From contig NZ_JAVDWU010000001.1 of assembly GCF_031457455.1 (NCBI RefSeq), forward strand, positions 806,001 to 870,000: DNA of 64,000 nucleotides, read 5' to 3'. This DNA comes from Hydrogenophaga palleronii_A (lineage in GTDB: Bacteria > Pseudomonadota > Gammaproteobacteria > Burkholderiales > Burkholderiaceae_C). The position numbers were made by a program, and so were the translations under genes. Positions 1-7,669 of this stretch are shown here, in pieces; within the stretch, counting starts at the first letter, position 1, and every line of letters starts with the position of its first letter. The notes under the pieces are model-generated. The model had not been told where the DNA came from and did no database searches. It saw nothing but the letters and a program-made list of their open reading frames with translations.

Positions 1-1
1 T

Positions 2-1150
2 CTGCTGGTCATTTCGGCGCTGTCGCTGTTCCTGTTTACAGCTGTGGCAGGTCGTTTGTGGTGTGGGTTTGCCTGTCCCCAGACGGTTTACACCGAGATC
101 TTCCTCTGGATTGAAAAAAAGGTTGAAGGCGACCGGTCTGCGCGCATGCGGCTGGATCAATCGGCGTTTTCGGTTCAGAAGTTCGGCAAAAAGTGGCTCA
201 AGCACGCCTTGTGGATCGCCTTTTCGCTTTGGACCGGGTTCACCTTCGTGGGTTACTTCACCCCCATTCGCGAACTCGCTGCGCTGTCGCTGGCGGCATC
301 GCTGGGTCCCTGGCAGACCTTCTGGATCTTCTTCTATGGCTTTGCCACCTATGGCAACGCCGGCTTCATGCGCGAGCAGGTGTGCAAATACATGTGCCCT
401 TATGCGCGCTTTCAGAGCGCGATGTTTGATCGCGACACCATGATCGTCACCTACGATGAGAAGCGGGGAGAGCCGCGTGGCGCCAGATCCAAAAAGGCCG
501 ATCCGAAGGCGCTGGGCCTGGGAGCCTGCGTGGACTGCACGCTGTGCGTTCAGGTCTGCCCAACCGGCATCGACATCCGCAAGGGGCTGCAGTACGAGTG
601 CATTGGGTGTGCAGCGTGCGTGGATGTGTGCGACACCGTGATGGACAAGGTGGGGTATCCGAGAGGACTCATCAAGTTCTCGACCCAGAACGGCATGGCA
701 CAAGGCTGGAGCAGCCGGCAGATGGTGAAGCGCGCGCTGCGACCCAGGGTGCTGATCTATTCCGGCATTCTTCTCGCGATCACCTTGGCGGTCGCAGTCA
801 GCCTGTTCATGCGCACGCCTCTCAAGGTGGACGTGATCCGGGACCGGGGGGCGCTTGCCCGCATGGTAGAGCAAGGCCGCATTGAAAACGTGTTCCGGCT
901 GCAGATCATGAACGCCACCGAATCCACTCAGCGCTACGTGATCTCGGTGACGGGTTTGCCGGGCATAGAGATCGCATCCGACACCGAGATCGAGGTCCTG
1001 CCTACCGAGGTGCGTTCGGCGGCGGTCCGGGTGCAGATCCCGCCAGATGCGGCCACCACCGGTTCTCACACGATCCACTTCGACATCCGGTCTACCGGTG
1101 ACGACGTTTCACAGGTGTCCGAAAAGGCGGCCTTTCTGGTTCCGCGATGA
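2..1150 (+). CDS. ccoG: Cytochrome c oxidase accessory protein CcoG (partial, 5' end outside window)
   Basis: This is the C-terminal part of a CcoG/RdxA/FixG polyferredoxin-like membrane protein that helps assemble cbb3-type cytochrome oxidase, probably by copper reduction or delivery. The reading frame is open from base 2, so the start and first membrane segment lie upstream. The family signature FACPQTVYTE follows the first visible membrane stretch. Two ferredoxin-like clusters are present (CVDCTLCVQVC and CIGCAACVDVC, about 530-635). One more membrane helix (about 755-815) precedes a C-terminal Ig-like domain typical of FixG. Two small membrane-protein genes follow on the same strand, as in a cco accessory operon; ccoNOP are presumably upstream. 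Family assignment is firm. Confidence 0.95.
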   Translation: MLVISALSLFLFTAVAGRLWCGFACPQTVYTEIFLWIEKKVEGDRSARMRLDQSAFSVQKFGKKWLKHALWIAFSLWTGFTFVGYFTPIRELAALSLAASLGPWQTFWIFFYGFATYGNAGFMREQVCKYMCPYARFQSAMFDRDTMIVTYDEKRGEPRGARSKKADPKALGLGACVDCTLCVQVCPTGIDIRKGLQYECIGCAACVDVCDTVMDKVGYPRGLIKFSTQNGMAQGWSSRQMVKRALRPRVLIYSGILLAITLAVAVSLFMRTPLKVDVIRDRGALARMVEQGRIENVFRLQIMNATESTQRYVISVTGLPGIEIASDTEIEVLPTEVRSAAVRVQIPPDAATTGSHTIHFDIRSTGDDVSQVSEKAAFLVPR

Positions 1151-1190
1151 CAGCTGCAGCTCATCGCCACTATATTTCTGAAGACATTCC

Positions 1191-1487
1191 ATGAGCAACA
1201 CGTCCCTGATGCCCTCATCTCCCAAGTCAGACACCCCTTGGTGGAAAATTCCACATGTGCTGCTCATTCCGGCGCTTCTCCTGAGCGGCGTGGTGGCCAC
1301 CAGTACCATGGTGGTTATCTCCTCCATGGACCAGGATCCGGTACTTGACAAGGAGGTGTACGAGCGCGAGCGACGCGCAGCGCTGGCGCTTGAAGGGCAG
1401 GCAAAAGTCGATGCATTGATGGCTGTGCAACCTGCTCAGCAAGGGCGAAATCACGCCGCTTCGCCTCTCGTTCCCACTGACAATTGA
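1191..1487 (+). CDS. Short FixH/CcoH-like membrane protein
   Basis: A 98-residue protein encoded 40 bp after ccoG. One membrane helix (about residues 23-46) follows a PWWK start and is followed by a DPVLDKEVYERER stretch. That layout, PWWK then a helix then DPVxxxxYY, is the N-terminal hallmark of FixH/CcoH proteins that assist cbb3 oxidase maturation. FixH is usually about 150 or more residues with an extracytoplasmic domain; here only the N-terminal part is present and the tail is short and low in complexity. The start is the ATG at 1191; no strong Shine-Dalgarno is visible. I see no frameshifted remainder downstream, so this looks like a naturally short form. The name is an inference from pattern and position. 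Confidence 0.65.
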   Translation: MSNTSLMPSSPKSDTPWWKIPHVLLIPALLLSGVVATSTMVVISSMDQDPVLDKEVYERERRAALALEGQAKVDALMAVQPAQQGRNHAASPLVPTDN

Positions 1488-1566
1488 ACGCAGGTCGGGC
1501 CACCTGGCGCTACCTGGTGGATAGTCGTCCTGCATCATTAGTGAACAACCCCGAGGAGGCACCCCC

Positions 1567-1854
1567 ATGTGGGCACAGCGCTTGATGTGGATTGCATGGC
1601 CGGCCTTTATGGTCGCCGCTGTGCTGGAGATGGTGGTTTTTGCCCTTGTGGACCCGGGAGACCTGCACTGGTTTGGCGCGCCGCTGGCGTTTTCGCGTGA
1701 GGCGGTCTATACGATGGCGTTCTTCGTGTTCTGGGGTGCCACCATGGTCTCCAGCGCCTTGACGACCTTGCTTGCCATTTCCCCCTTCGAAGTCAACCGG
1801 TGCCCGGTGCCTGAAGACCAGCGGCCTGAAGATTGCGCTCGGGGTGGTTGCTGA
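1567..1854 (+). CDS. Small two-helix membrane protein of the cco cluster, function unknown
   Basis: A 95-residue protein with two hydrophobic segments (about residues 5-27 and 45-70) and a polar C-terminus ending CARGGC. A GAGG ribosome-binding site lies 8-12 bases before the ATG at 1567. It follows the FixH-like gene by about 80 bp and ends shortly before a terminator that faces the other way. I do not recognise a named family. Its place behind ccoG and its membrane nature suggest a part in cbb3 oxidase assembly or in the same regulon, but that is positional inference only. Confidence 0.6.
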   Translation: MWAQRLMWIAWPAFMVAAVLEMVVFALVDPGDLHWFGAPLAFSREAVYTMAFFVFWGATMVSSALTTLLAISPFEVNRCPVPEDQRPEDCARGGC

Positions 1855-1874
1855 GTGCGGGTGACGCCGTAATC

Positions 1875-1911
1875 AAAAAAAAGCCCCGCCGGACAGATGG
1901 CCATGCGGGGC
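1875..1911 (-). terminator. Intrinsic terminator of the fnr gene
   Basis: Read on the minus strand, GCCCCGC (1911-1905) pairs with GCGGGGC (1889-1883) around a 15-base loop, and is followed by eight T (1882-1875). It lies 39 bases beyond the stop codon of the minus-strand fnr gene. On the plus strand the hairpin has no U-tract, so it is mainly the fnr terminator. Confidence 0.8.
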
Positions 1912-1949
1912 ATTGGTTGCTGCGCTGGCATGCCAGCGTCCAGCCGTGA

Positions 1950-2669
1950 TCACCGGCAGTTCTGTGAATTCACGATTTCCTTGAGACCTTCGGTGCTCTT
2001 GATGTGTACATAGCGCTGCTTGACGTCAATGATCCCGTCTTCCACAAACTTGGAGAAGGTGCGGCTCACCGTCTCCAGCTTCATGCCGAGGTAGCTGCCA
2101 ATTTCCTCTCGCGTCATTCGCAGGATCAACTCCGACTGCGAGAAACCGCGGGCATGCAGACGCTGAACCAGGTTGAGCAAAAAAGCCGCAAGACGCTCGT
2201 CTGCCCGCATGCTTCCAAGCAGCAACATCACGCTGTGATCACGAACGATCTCACGGCTCATGATCTTGTGCACGTGGTGCTGCAAAGTGGTGAACTCGCG
2301 CGATAGCTCTTCCACCTGATCGAATGGCATCACGCAGACCTCGGCGTCCTCCAGGGCAATGGCGTCACAGGAATGGTGATCGCTCACGATGCCGTCAAGT
2401 CCGATGATCTCGCCAGTCATCTGAAAACCGGTGACTTGATCGCGACCGTCGGCGGTGGTCACGCAAGTTTTAAAAAATCCTGAGCGCACCGCATACAACG
2501 AAGTGAAGCGCTCACCGGTGCTGAAAAGTGCGGCTCCCCGCTTGACCCGGCGCCGGGTGGAAATCACGTCATCAAGCTTGCTCATCTCCGCCGAGTTCAG
2601 ACCCATCGGCAGACACAACTCGCGCAGGTTGCAGTTGGAACAAGCGACTTTGATACTCTGTGCGTCCAT
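1950..2669 (-). CDS. fnr: FNR/ANR-type oxygen-sensing transcriptional regulator
   Basis: A 239-residue Crp/Fnr-family regulator expected to switch genes for low-oxygen respiration. All four [4Fe-4S] cysteines of FNR have counterparts: C10, C13 and C19 at the N-terminus and C112 in VCVMPF. A cyclic-nucleotide-binding-like beta-roll (about 30-140) leads through a dimer helix to a helix-turn-helix at about 187-206. That helix carries the E-T-V-S-R motif (E199, S202, R203) which reads TTGAT half-sites. The ATG at 2669 has an AGGA Shine-Dalgarno. The gene is divergent from hemN, and the shared intergenic region holds a perfect FNR box, so autoregulation is possible. Local names may be anr, btr or fnrL; the type of regulator is secure. 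Confidence 0.95.
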   Translation of the reverse strand: MDAQSIKVACSNCNLRELCLPMGLNSAEMSKLDDVISTRRRVKRGAALFSTGERFTSLYAVRSGFFKTCVTTADGRDQVTGFQMTGEIIGLDGIVSDHHSCDAIALEDAEVCVMPFDQVEELSREFTTLQHHVHKIMSREIVRDHSVMLLLGSMRADERLAAFLLNLVQRLHARGFSQSELILRMTREEIGSYLGMKLETVSRTFSKFVEDGIIDVKQRYVHIKSTEGLKEIVNSQNCR

Positions 2670-2778
2670 GGTTTCCTATCCTTTTCGAACCTAGCTTAAC
2701 CCATTGAGAGAACCTCTGTCGAGAGAGATGCCGGAGGCGGGCACTTGCCAGGGCGGGGAGAACGAAAGCTCAGTGGGC

Positions 2779-2792
2779 TTGATCAACATCAA
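2779..2792. promoter_or_regulatory. FNR/ANR box (perfect TTGAT-N4-ATCAA)
   Basis: TTGATCAACATCAA matches the FNR/ANR consensus at all ten specified bases. It is centred 61 bases upstream of the hemN GTG and 116 bases upstream of the fnr ATG. With FNR at the class II position (-41.5), hemN transcription would start near 2827. A weaker copy, TTGATGCACATTCA at 2809-2822, matches 8 of 10 specified bases and is centred exactly 30 bp further towards hemN. Confidence 0.85.
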
Positions 2793-2846
2793 AGGCCCTT
2801 GGCTCGGCTTGATGCACATTCACTCCACTGAATTGGAGGTTTGTCC

Positions 2847-4226
2847 GTGAGTCACGTTGTATCCCCTGAATTGCTCAGCCGCTTCGATGTGCCGGGGCCG
2901 CGCTACACCTCGTACCCCACTGCGGACCGGTTTGTCGAAGCCTTCACTGAACAAGACTACATCCAGGCGCTTGAGCAGCGCCGCGCGGGCTCGATGGCGC
3001 TGCCGCTTTCCCTCTACGTCCACGTGCCGTTCTGCGAGTCGGTGTGCTACTACTGCGCCTGCAACAAGGTCATCACCAAGCACCATGAGCGCGCCGCAGA
3101 ATACCTGCGTTACCTCTCGCGTGAAATGGAGCTGCAGGTGCAGCATTTTGGCCAAGGTCACAGCGTTTCCCAACTGCATCTGGGTGGTGGCACCCCCACC
3201 TTCCTGTCAGACGCCGAGCTAGAAGACCTGATGAGCATGATACGGCGCCATTTCACATTGGTGCCAGGCGGAGAGTACTCGATCGAGGTCGATCCACGCA
3301 CCGTCACCGAAGAGCGCTTGCAGACCCTCGCGCGCCTGGGTTTCAATCGGCTGAGCTTTGGCGTGCAGGATTTTGACCCTGCTGTTCAGAAAGCGGTGCA
3401 CCGGGTGCAGCCAGCCGAGCAGGTGTTCTCCCTGGTCCAGAGCGCGCGAAAGATCGGTTTCGAGTCGATCAACGTCGACCTGATCTACGGCTTGCCGCTT
3501 CAAACGCCGGAGTCGTTCGCACGCACGCTGGCCCAGGTCAACGAACTGCGGCCCGACCGCATTGCGCTGTATGCCTACGCCCATCTGCCTGCGCGCTTCA
3601 AGCCTCAACGTCGGATCCTGGCGGCCGAGTTGCCCAGCCCCAGAGACAAACTGGCCATGCTCTCGGCTTCGCTCGACAGTCTGGTGGGCGGTGGTTATGT
3701 GTACGTGGGCATGGACCACTTTGCTTTGCCTACCGATGCGCTTGCTGTGGCCAAGCGGCAGGGGCGCTTGCATCGTAATTTTCAAGGCTACAGCACGCAA
3801 CCCGACTGCGACCTGATTGCCCTGGGCGTGTCGGCCATTGGCCGCATTGGCGCCACCTACAGCCAGAATGCCAAGACGCTGGAGGAGTACTACGACAGTC
3901 TGGACCAAGGCCGACTCCCCATTGTTCGGGGGCTTGCGCTTTCTCGCGACGATCTGCTGCGACGCTGCGTGATCATGTCGATCATGTGCCAGGGCCAGTT
4001 GCTCTTTGAGTCGGTCGAACTGGGTCACCTCATCGATTTCAAGACCTACTTCGCTCGCGAGCTGGAAGTGCTGGCCGAGCTGGCCAACCACGGCCTGGTG
4101 ACGATAGACGACAGCGGTGTGCAGGTCACGTCCACGGGGTGGTATCTTGTGCGCGCCATTGCCATGGTGTTTGACAGGAATTTGCAGGTCGATCGGGATC
4201 GGGCCAGGTTCTCCAAGATCATCTGA
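2847..4226 (+). CDS. hemN: Oxygen-independent coproporphyrinogen III dehydrogenase HemN
   Basis: A radical-SAM enzyme that converts coproporphyrinogen III to protoporphyrinogen IX without oxygen, supplying haem for the cbb3 oxidase when oxygen is scarce. From the GTG at 2847 the protein has 459 residues, close to the 457 of E. coli HemN. The [4Fe-4S] cysteines are C63, C67 and C70 in PFCESVCYYC. GPRYTSYPTADRF near the N-terminus and LHLGGGTPTFL are HemN signatures. I prefer the GTG at 2847 over the in-frame TTG at 2841, because GGAGG (2835-2839) is seven bases from the GTG but only one from the TTG. The upstream FNR box explains its pairing with fnr. Confidence 0.95.
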   Translation: MSHVVSPELLSRFDVPGPRYTSYPTADRFVEAFTEQDYIQALEQRRAGSMALPLSLYVHVPFCESVCYYCACNKVITKHHERAAEYLRYLSREMELQVQHFGQGHSVSQLHLGGGTPTFLSDAELEDLMSMIRRHFTLVPGGEYSIEVDPRTVTEERLQTLARLGFNRLSFGVQDFDPAVQKAVHRVQPAEQVFSLVQSARKIGFESINVDLIYGLPLQTPESFARTLAQVNELRPDRIALYAYAHLPARFKPQRRILAAELPSPRDKLAMLSASLDSLVGGGYVYVGMDHFALPTDALAVAKRQGRLHRNFQGYSTQPDCDLIALGVSAIGRIGATYSQNAKTLEEYYDSLDQGRLPIVRGLALSRDDLLRRCVIMSIMCQGQLLFESVELGHLIDFKTYFARELEVLAELANHGLVTIDDSGVQVTSTGWYLVRAIAMVFDRNLQVDRDRARFSKII

Positions 4227-4260
4227 GCGGATACGGCGCGCCACTGCTACATTGACAGGC

Positions 4261-4932
4261 ATGCAAACTTCGATGGCGATCACGGCTCTGTTCATGGGCC
4301 TGGTGGGCGGACCCCACTGCGTGGTCATGTGTGGCGCAGCCTGCGCTGGTATTGGGCGCGCTGCTGGTGATCGGGGCACCAGAGCCCTGTTGACTTTTCA
4401 ACTCAGTCGCATGCTGGGTTATGCCCTGGTGGGGGCATTTGCCGCCGGTTCCGTTCAGGGACTTGCCTGGTTGGGCACCAACACAGCCGTCGTTCGCCCT
4501 GTCTGGACGATGTTTCACGTCGCGGCACTCCTGCTGGGGGCCGTGCTGATGTGGCAGGCCAGGCAACCCGTCTGGATCGAGACGCTGGGTCAGAACGTCT
4601 GGCGCAAAGCCCGCCCGGCACTTGTCCGCATGGGGCCGCGCGCCCCGGTGGTACTGGGTGTGGCATGGGCGCTGATGCCATGTGGACTTCTGTATTCGGC
4701 GCTGCTGGTGGCATCGCTGTCGGCCAATGCTCTGGAGGGCGCGGCGATCATGGCGCTGTTCTCTCTGGGGACCTCAATCTCCTTGACCGCAGGTCCCTGG
4801 TTGCTGTTGCGCCTGCGCCAAGCAGGCACGGGTGCCTGGGGCATTCGACTGGCAGGTCTGGCCTTGGCCGCCACATCCGGCTGGGCCCTGTGGATGGGCA
4901 TCACGGACCCCACCGGTCTATGGTGTGCGTGA
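4261..4932 (+). CDS. TauE/SafE (UreH-like) family membrane protein of the cbb3 cluster
   Basis: A 223-residue integral membrane protein with about six hydrophobic segments. It carries the two family motifs of the COG2836 group: GPHCVVMCG near residues 16-24 and MPCGLLYSAL near residue 140. Such genes commonly neighbour cco and ccoS clusters, and the Cys/His motifs suggest metal (copper) handling during oxidase assembly, but the substrate is not shown by sequence. The ATG at 4261 follows hemN by 34 bases, so co-transcription from the FNR-controlled promoter is likely. Its 3' end overlaps the end of the convergent transporter gene by 15 bases. Confidence 0.8.
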   Translation: MQTSMAITALFMGLVGGPHCVVMCGAACAGIGRAAGDRGTRALLTFQLSRMLGYALVGAFAAGSVQGLAWLGTNTAVVRPVWTMFHVAALLLGAVLMWQARQPVWIETLGQNVWRKARPALVRMGPRAPVVLGVAWALMPCGLLYSALLVASLSANALEGAAIMALFSLGTSISLTAGPWLLLRLRQAGTGAWGIRLAGLALAATSGWALWMGITDPTGLWCA

Positions 4933-5853
4933 CAGGCGGGAGCGCCGGGCGGGCAGGGTGGCCAGCACCAAGCCCAGCAAGGCGATGCCAAACGCCACGA
5001 GTTGAACACTGGTGAGGCGCTCTCCCATGAACAGCACCCCGATGGTCGCCGCGCTGATGGGCAGCATCACGGAGAACACACCTGCCTGAGACGCAGGCAC
5101 CCCCTTCAACCCGGTCATCCACAACCAAACTGTCCATACACTGGCCGCGAGTCCATAGAACACCAGCAGGCCCCAGACCGGAAGGCTGACGGCACTGAAG
5201 TCAAAACGCATTGCCGCCCACACGCCCAAGGGGGTCACCAGTGCGAACCCCCACAGGTTGATGATGGCTGAAATGCGTTTGGGTCCCAGCCCATCCGTGA
5301 GGCGCTTTCCGATCACCACATAGGCAGCTTCGCACACCACGGCCGCGAACACCAACAAATTGCCCAACAACGCGCGGTCCATACCGAACAAGGCAGGCGC
5401 CTCGGGCGTGGCGGCAGGGGTTGCGCCCCCTTTTTGAAGCGAGAACAGGCCGATTCCGATCGCTGCACATGCGATGCCTGCTGCGCTGCGACGGCCGATA
5501 CGTTCTTTGAGGAACAGCCAGCTCAGAAGCGCCACCATCGCCGGGATGGAGGACATCACCACCCCGGCGGCCACAGCGGTCGTCATGCTCACGCCAAACA
5601 ACATGCAGATTGAAAACATGAAGTTGCCCAGAAACGACTCCAGAAACAGCAGTTTCCGGGTGTGTGGCGATAGCCGAGGTTCATCTGCCGGCTTTTTCAA
5701 CCAGCGCCACATGGCCAGACCGCCGATGCCGAAGCGCAACCATGCAAGCAAGAAGACGGGGAACACGAGAACCAGTGGTTTGGAGAGTGCCACGTAGCTG
5801 CCAACAAGAGACATGCTCAGACCAAGGCATGCGTAGGCCCACCAGCGACTCAT
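4918..5853 (-). CDS. EamA/DMT-superfamily transporter
   Basis: A 311-residue membrane protein with ten predicted helices in two EamA repeats (about residues 5-140 and 165-300). This is the standard architecture of drug/metabolite transporters such as RhaT or YdcZ-type exporters. The first helix begins directly after MSRWWAYACLG. Typical repeat-end sequences LFLKERIGRR (first half) and LFMGERLTSVQ (second half) are visible. Substrate cannot be predicted. The gene stands alone on the minus strand, with its 3' end overlapping the convergent TauE/SafE gene. No strong Shine-Dalgarno precedes the ATG at 5853. Confidence 0.85.
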   Translation of the reverse strand: MSRWWAYACLGLSMSLVGSYVALSKPLVLVFPVFLLAWLRFGIGGLAMWRWLKKPADEPRLSPHTRKLLFLESFLGNFMFSICMLFGVSMTTAVAAGVVMSSIPAMVALLSWLFLKERIGRRSAAGIACAAIGIGLFSLQKGGATPAATPEAPALFGMDRALLGNLLVFAAVVCEAAYVVIGKRLTDGLGPKRISAIINLWGFALVTPLGVWAAMRFDFSAVSLPVWGLLVFYGLAASVWTVWLWMTGLKGVPASQAGVFSVMLPISAATIGVLFMGERLTSVQLVAFGIALLGLVLATLPARRSRLSRTP

Positions 5854-6130
5854 AGGTAATCAGAAGAAATGTTGAACGGTAGGCACAGGTCGTGAATCAT
5901 GCCTCAACGAAGCGAGCGGGCCATCTTCTGCTGCTCCATGGGGGAGGCGTCTTCCAAGAACAGGTCTGCGGCTGATGGAAGGTTGCCGAATTCCGTAATA
6001 AGAAAAATTGGTTTTTCAATATGAAATTTGAAAATGGTGCAGCGCAGAATATTTTCTTGATATGAGAGAAAAGATTTTGTAATGAGGAATCATGTCAAAA
6101 GACCATTGAATTAAAAGCAAAAAATATATG

Positions 6131-6149
6131 TCTTGTATAAGATACAAGA
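6131..6149. promoter_or_regulatory. Palindromic operator candidate 1 upstream of aceA
   Basis: TCTTGTAT-AAG-ATACAAGA is a perfect inverted repeat with 8-bp arms. Its left part, TCTTGTATAAGA, recurs with one change 30 bp downstream. It lies 100-118 bp before the aceA start. This is the form expected for a dimeric regulator such as a GntR-type repressor, but the regulator itself is not in the window. Confidence 0.6.
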
Positions 6150-6157
6150 GCTGTACA

Positions 6158-6175
6158 AAGTCTTCTATAAGACTT
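6158..6175. promoter_or_regulatory. Palindromic operator candidate 2 upstream of aceA
   Basis: AAGTCTT-CTAT-AAGACTT is a perfect inverted repeat with 7-bp arms, 74-91 bp before the aceA start. Its core TCTTCTATAAGA (6161-6172) differs by one base from TCTTGTATAAGA (6131-6142). The two cores are exactly 30 bp apart, so two bound dimers would lie on the same DNA face. Confidence 0.6.
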
Positions 6176-6248
6176 AAAGTTGTCGCATCGGGATCGCTTT
6201 AGCAGAGCGGTCAGTCGACCCTCCCACCTCAACCTCACGGAGCACTCC

Positions 6249-7580
6249 ATGCCTCAATCCTTCAACGAGCAACTGAGCCGCGCACAGCAAATCGAAGCCC
6301 TGGAAAAAGACTGGGCGACCAACCCCCGCTGGAAAGGCGTCAAGCGCGGCTACTCTGCAGCCGACGTGGTGCGCCTGCGCGGCAGCATGCAAATCGAGCA
6401 CACCCTGGCCAAGCGTGGTGCCGAAAAGCTGTGGGACAAGGTCAATGGCGGCGCCAAGAAGGGCTATGTGAACGCCTTCGGCGCGATTTCTGCCGGTCAG
6501 GCCATGCAGCAGGCCAAGGCCGGCCTGGAGGCGGTGTACCTGTCGGGCTGGCAGGTGGCCGCCGACGGCAACACCAGCGAGACCATGTACCCCGACCAGT
6601 CGCTGTATGCCTACGACTCGGTGCCCACCATGGTCCGCCGCATCAACAACACCTTCAAGCGCGCCGACGAAATCCAGTGGGGCCGTGGCATCGAGCCAGG
6701 CAGTCCGGAATTCATCGACTACTTCCTGCCCATCGTGGCCGATGCTGAAGCCGGCTTCGGCGGCGTGCTCAACGCCTTTGAGTTGATGAAGAACATGATC
6801 GCCGCCGGCGCTGCCGGCGTGCACTTCGAAGACCAACTGGCCGCCGTGAAGAAATGCGGCCACATGGGAGGCAAGGTGCTCGTGCCCACGCAGGAAGCCT
6901 GCGAAAAGCTGATCGCCGCGCGCTTTGCTGCTGACGTGATGGGTGTGTCCACCATCGTGCTGGCCCGCACCGATGCTGAAGCCGCCAACCTGATCACCAG
7001 CGACCACGACGCCAACGACAAACCCTTCCTCACCGGCGAGCGCACGCAGGAAGGCTTCTACCGCGTCAAGAACGGCCTGGAGCAAGCCATCAGCCGTGGC
7101 ATCGCCTATGCACCTTACGCCGACCTGGTGTGGTGCGAGACCGGCGTGCCCGATATCGGTTTCGCCCGCGAGTTCGCCCAGGCCGTGCAGGCTGCATGCC
7201 CCGGCAAGCTGCTGTCGTACAACTGCTCGCCTTCCTTCAACTGGAAGAAGAACCTCAACGACAAGCAGATCGCCTCGTTCCAGGAAGACCTGGCCGCACT
7301 GGGCTACAAGTACCAGTTCATCACGCTGGCCGGCATTCACATCAACTGGTTCAACACCTTCCAGTTTGCCCATGCCTACGCCCGAGGTGAAGGCATGAAG
7401 CACTACACGGAGATGGTGCAGGAACCCGAGTTCGCCGCGCGCGAGAAGGGCTACACCTTCGTTTCCCACCAGCAGGAAGTCGGTGCCGGCTACTTCGATG
7501 ACGTCACCACCGTGATTCAGGGCGGCTCTTCTTCAGTCAAGGCGCTCACAGGATCGACGGAAGAAGAACAGTTCCACTGA
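6249..7580 (+). CDS. aceA: Isocitrate lyase
   Basis: A 443-residue isocitrate lyase, which splits isocitrate into glyoxylate and succinate as the first step of the glyoxylate shunt used during growth on acetate or fatty acids. The active-site signature KKCGH is at residues 201-205, with C203 matching the catalytic cysteine. Substrate-binding stretches WQVAADGN and FITLAGIHINWFN are also present. The ATG at 6249 follows a GGAG ribosome-binding site by six bases; the frame is open further upstream but lacks a better start. The gene is transcribed alone: malate synthase is not adjacent, a terminator follows, and two phased palindromes precede it. Confidence 0.97.
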   Translation: MPQSFNEQLSRAQQIEALEKDWATNPRWKGVKRGYSAADVVRLRGSMQIEHTLAKRGAEKLWDKVNGGAKKGYVNAFGAISAGQAMQQAKAGLEAVYLSGWQVAADGNTSETMYPDQSLYAYDSVPTMVRRINNTFKRADEIQWGRGIEPGSPEFIDYFLPIVADAEAGFGGVLNAFELMKNMIAAGAAGVHFEDQLAAVKKCGHMGGKVLVPTQEACEKLIAARFAADVMGVSTIVLARTDAEAANLITSDHDANDKPFLTGERTQEGFYRVKNGLEQAISRGIAYAPYADLVWCETGVPDIGFAREFAQAVQAACPGKLLSYNCSPSFNWKKNLNDKQIASFQEDLAALGYKYQFITLAGIHINWFNTFQFAHAYARGEGMKHYTEMVQEPEFAAREKGYTFVSHQQEVGAGYFDDVTTVIQGGSSSVKALTGSTEEEQFH

Positions 7581-7614
7581 TCAAACAAGTCCGCAGAGGT
7601 TAGAGGAAGACAAA

Positions 7615-7638
7615 ACGCCACCCTGCGGGGTGGCGTTC
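7615..7638. terminator. Bidirectional terminator between aceA and the convergent stress-protein gene
   Basis: AACGCCACCC and GGGTGGCGTT form a perfect 10-bp stem closed by a TGCG loop. On the minus strand the stem is followed by TTTTG, and on the plus strand it ends in TT then CCTGTT. It separates two convergent genes. Confidence 0.8.
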
Positions 7639-7669
7639 CTGTTGGAGCGAAGGAAAAGAAGTGCCGCAC

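Larger units (their letters stand above)
5854..6248. other. Intergenic region between the DMT exporter and aceA, strongly AT-rich in its second half
   Basis: These 395 bases hold no convincing gene. From about 5990 to 6180 the sequence changes from the G+C-rich background to a run dominated by A and T, including many A/T tracts. The two palindromes described separately lie at its aceA-proximal end. This is probably a bendable promoter and upstream region for isocitrate lyase. I do not see a clear pair of -35/-10 boxes with standard spacing. Confidence 0.6.

Noticed and set aside
4117..4260. A 48-codon N-terminal extension of the TauE/SafE gene into hemN
   Set aside because: The extension lies inside hemN in another frame; MQTSMAIT at 4261 starts the hydrophobic family sequence.
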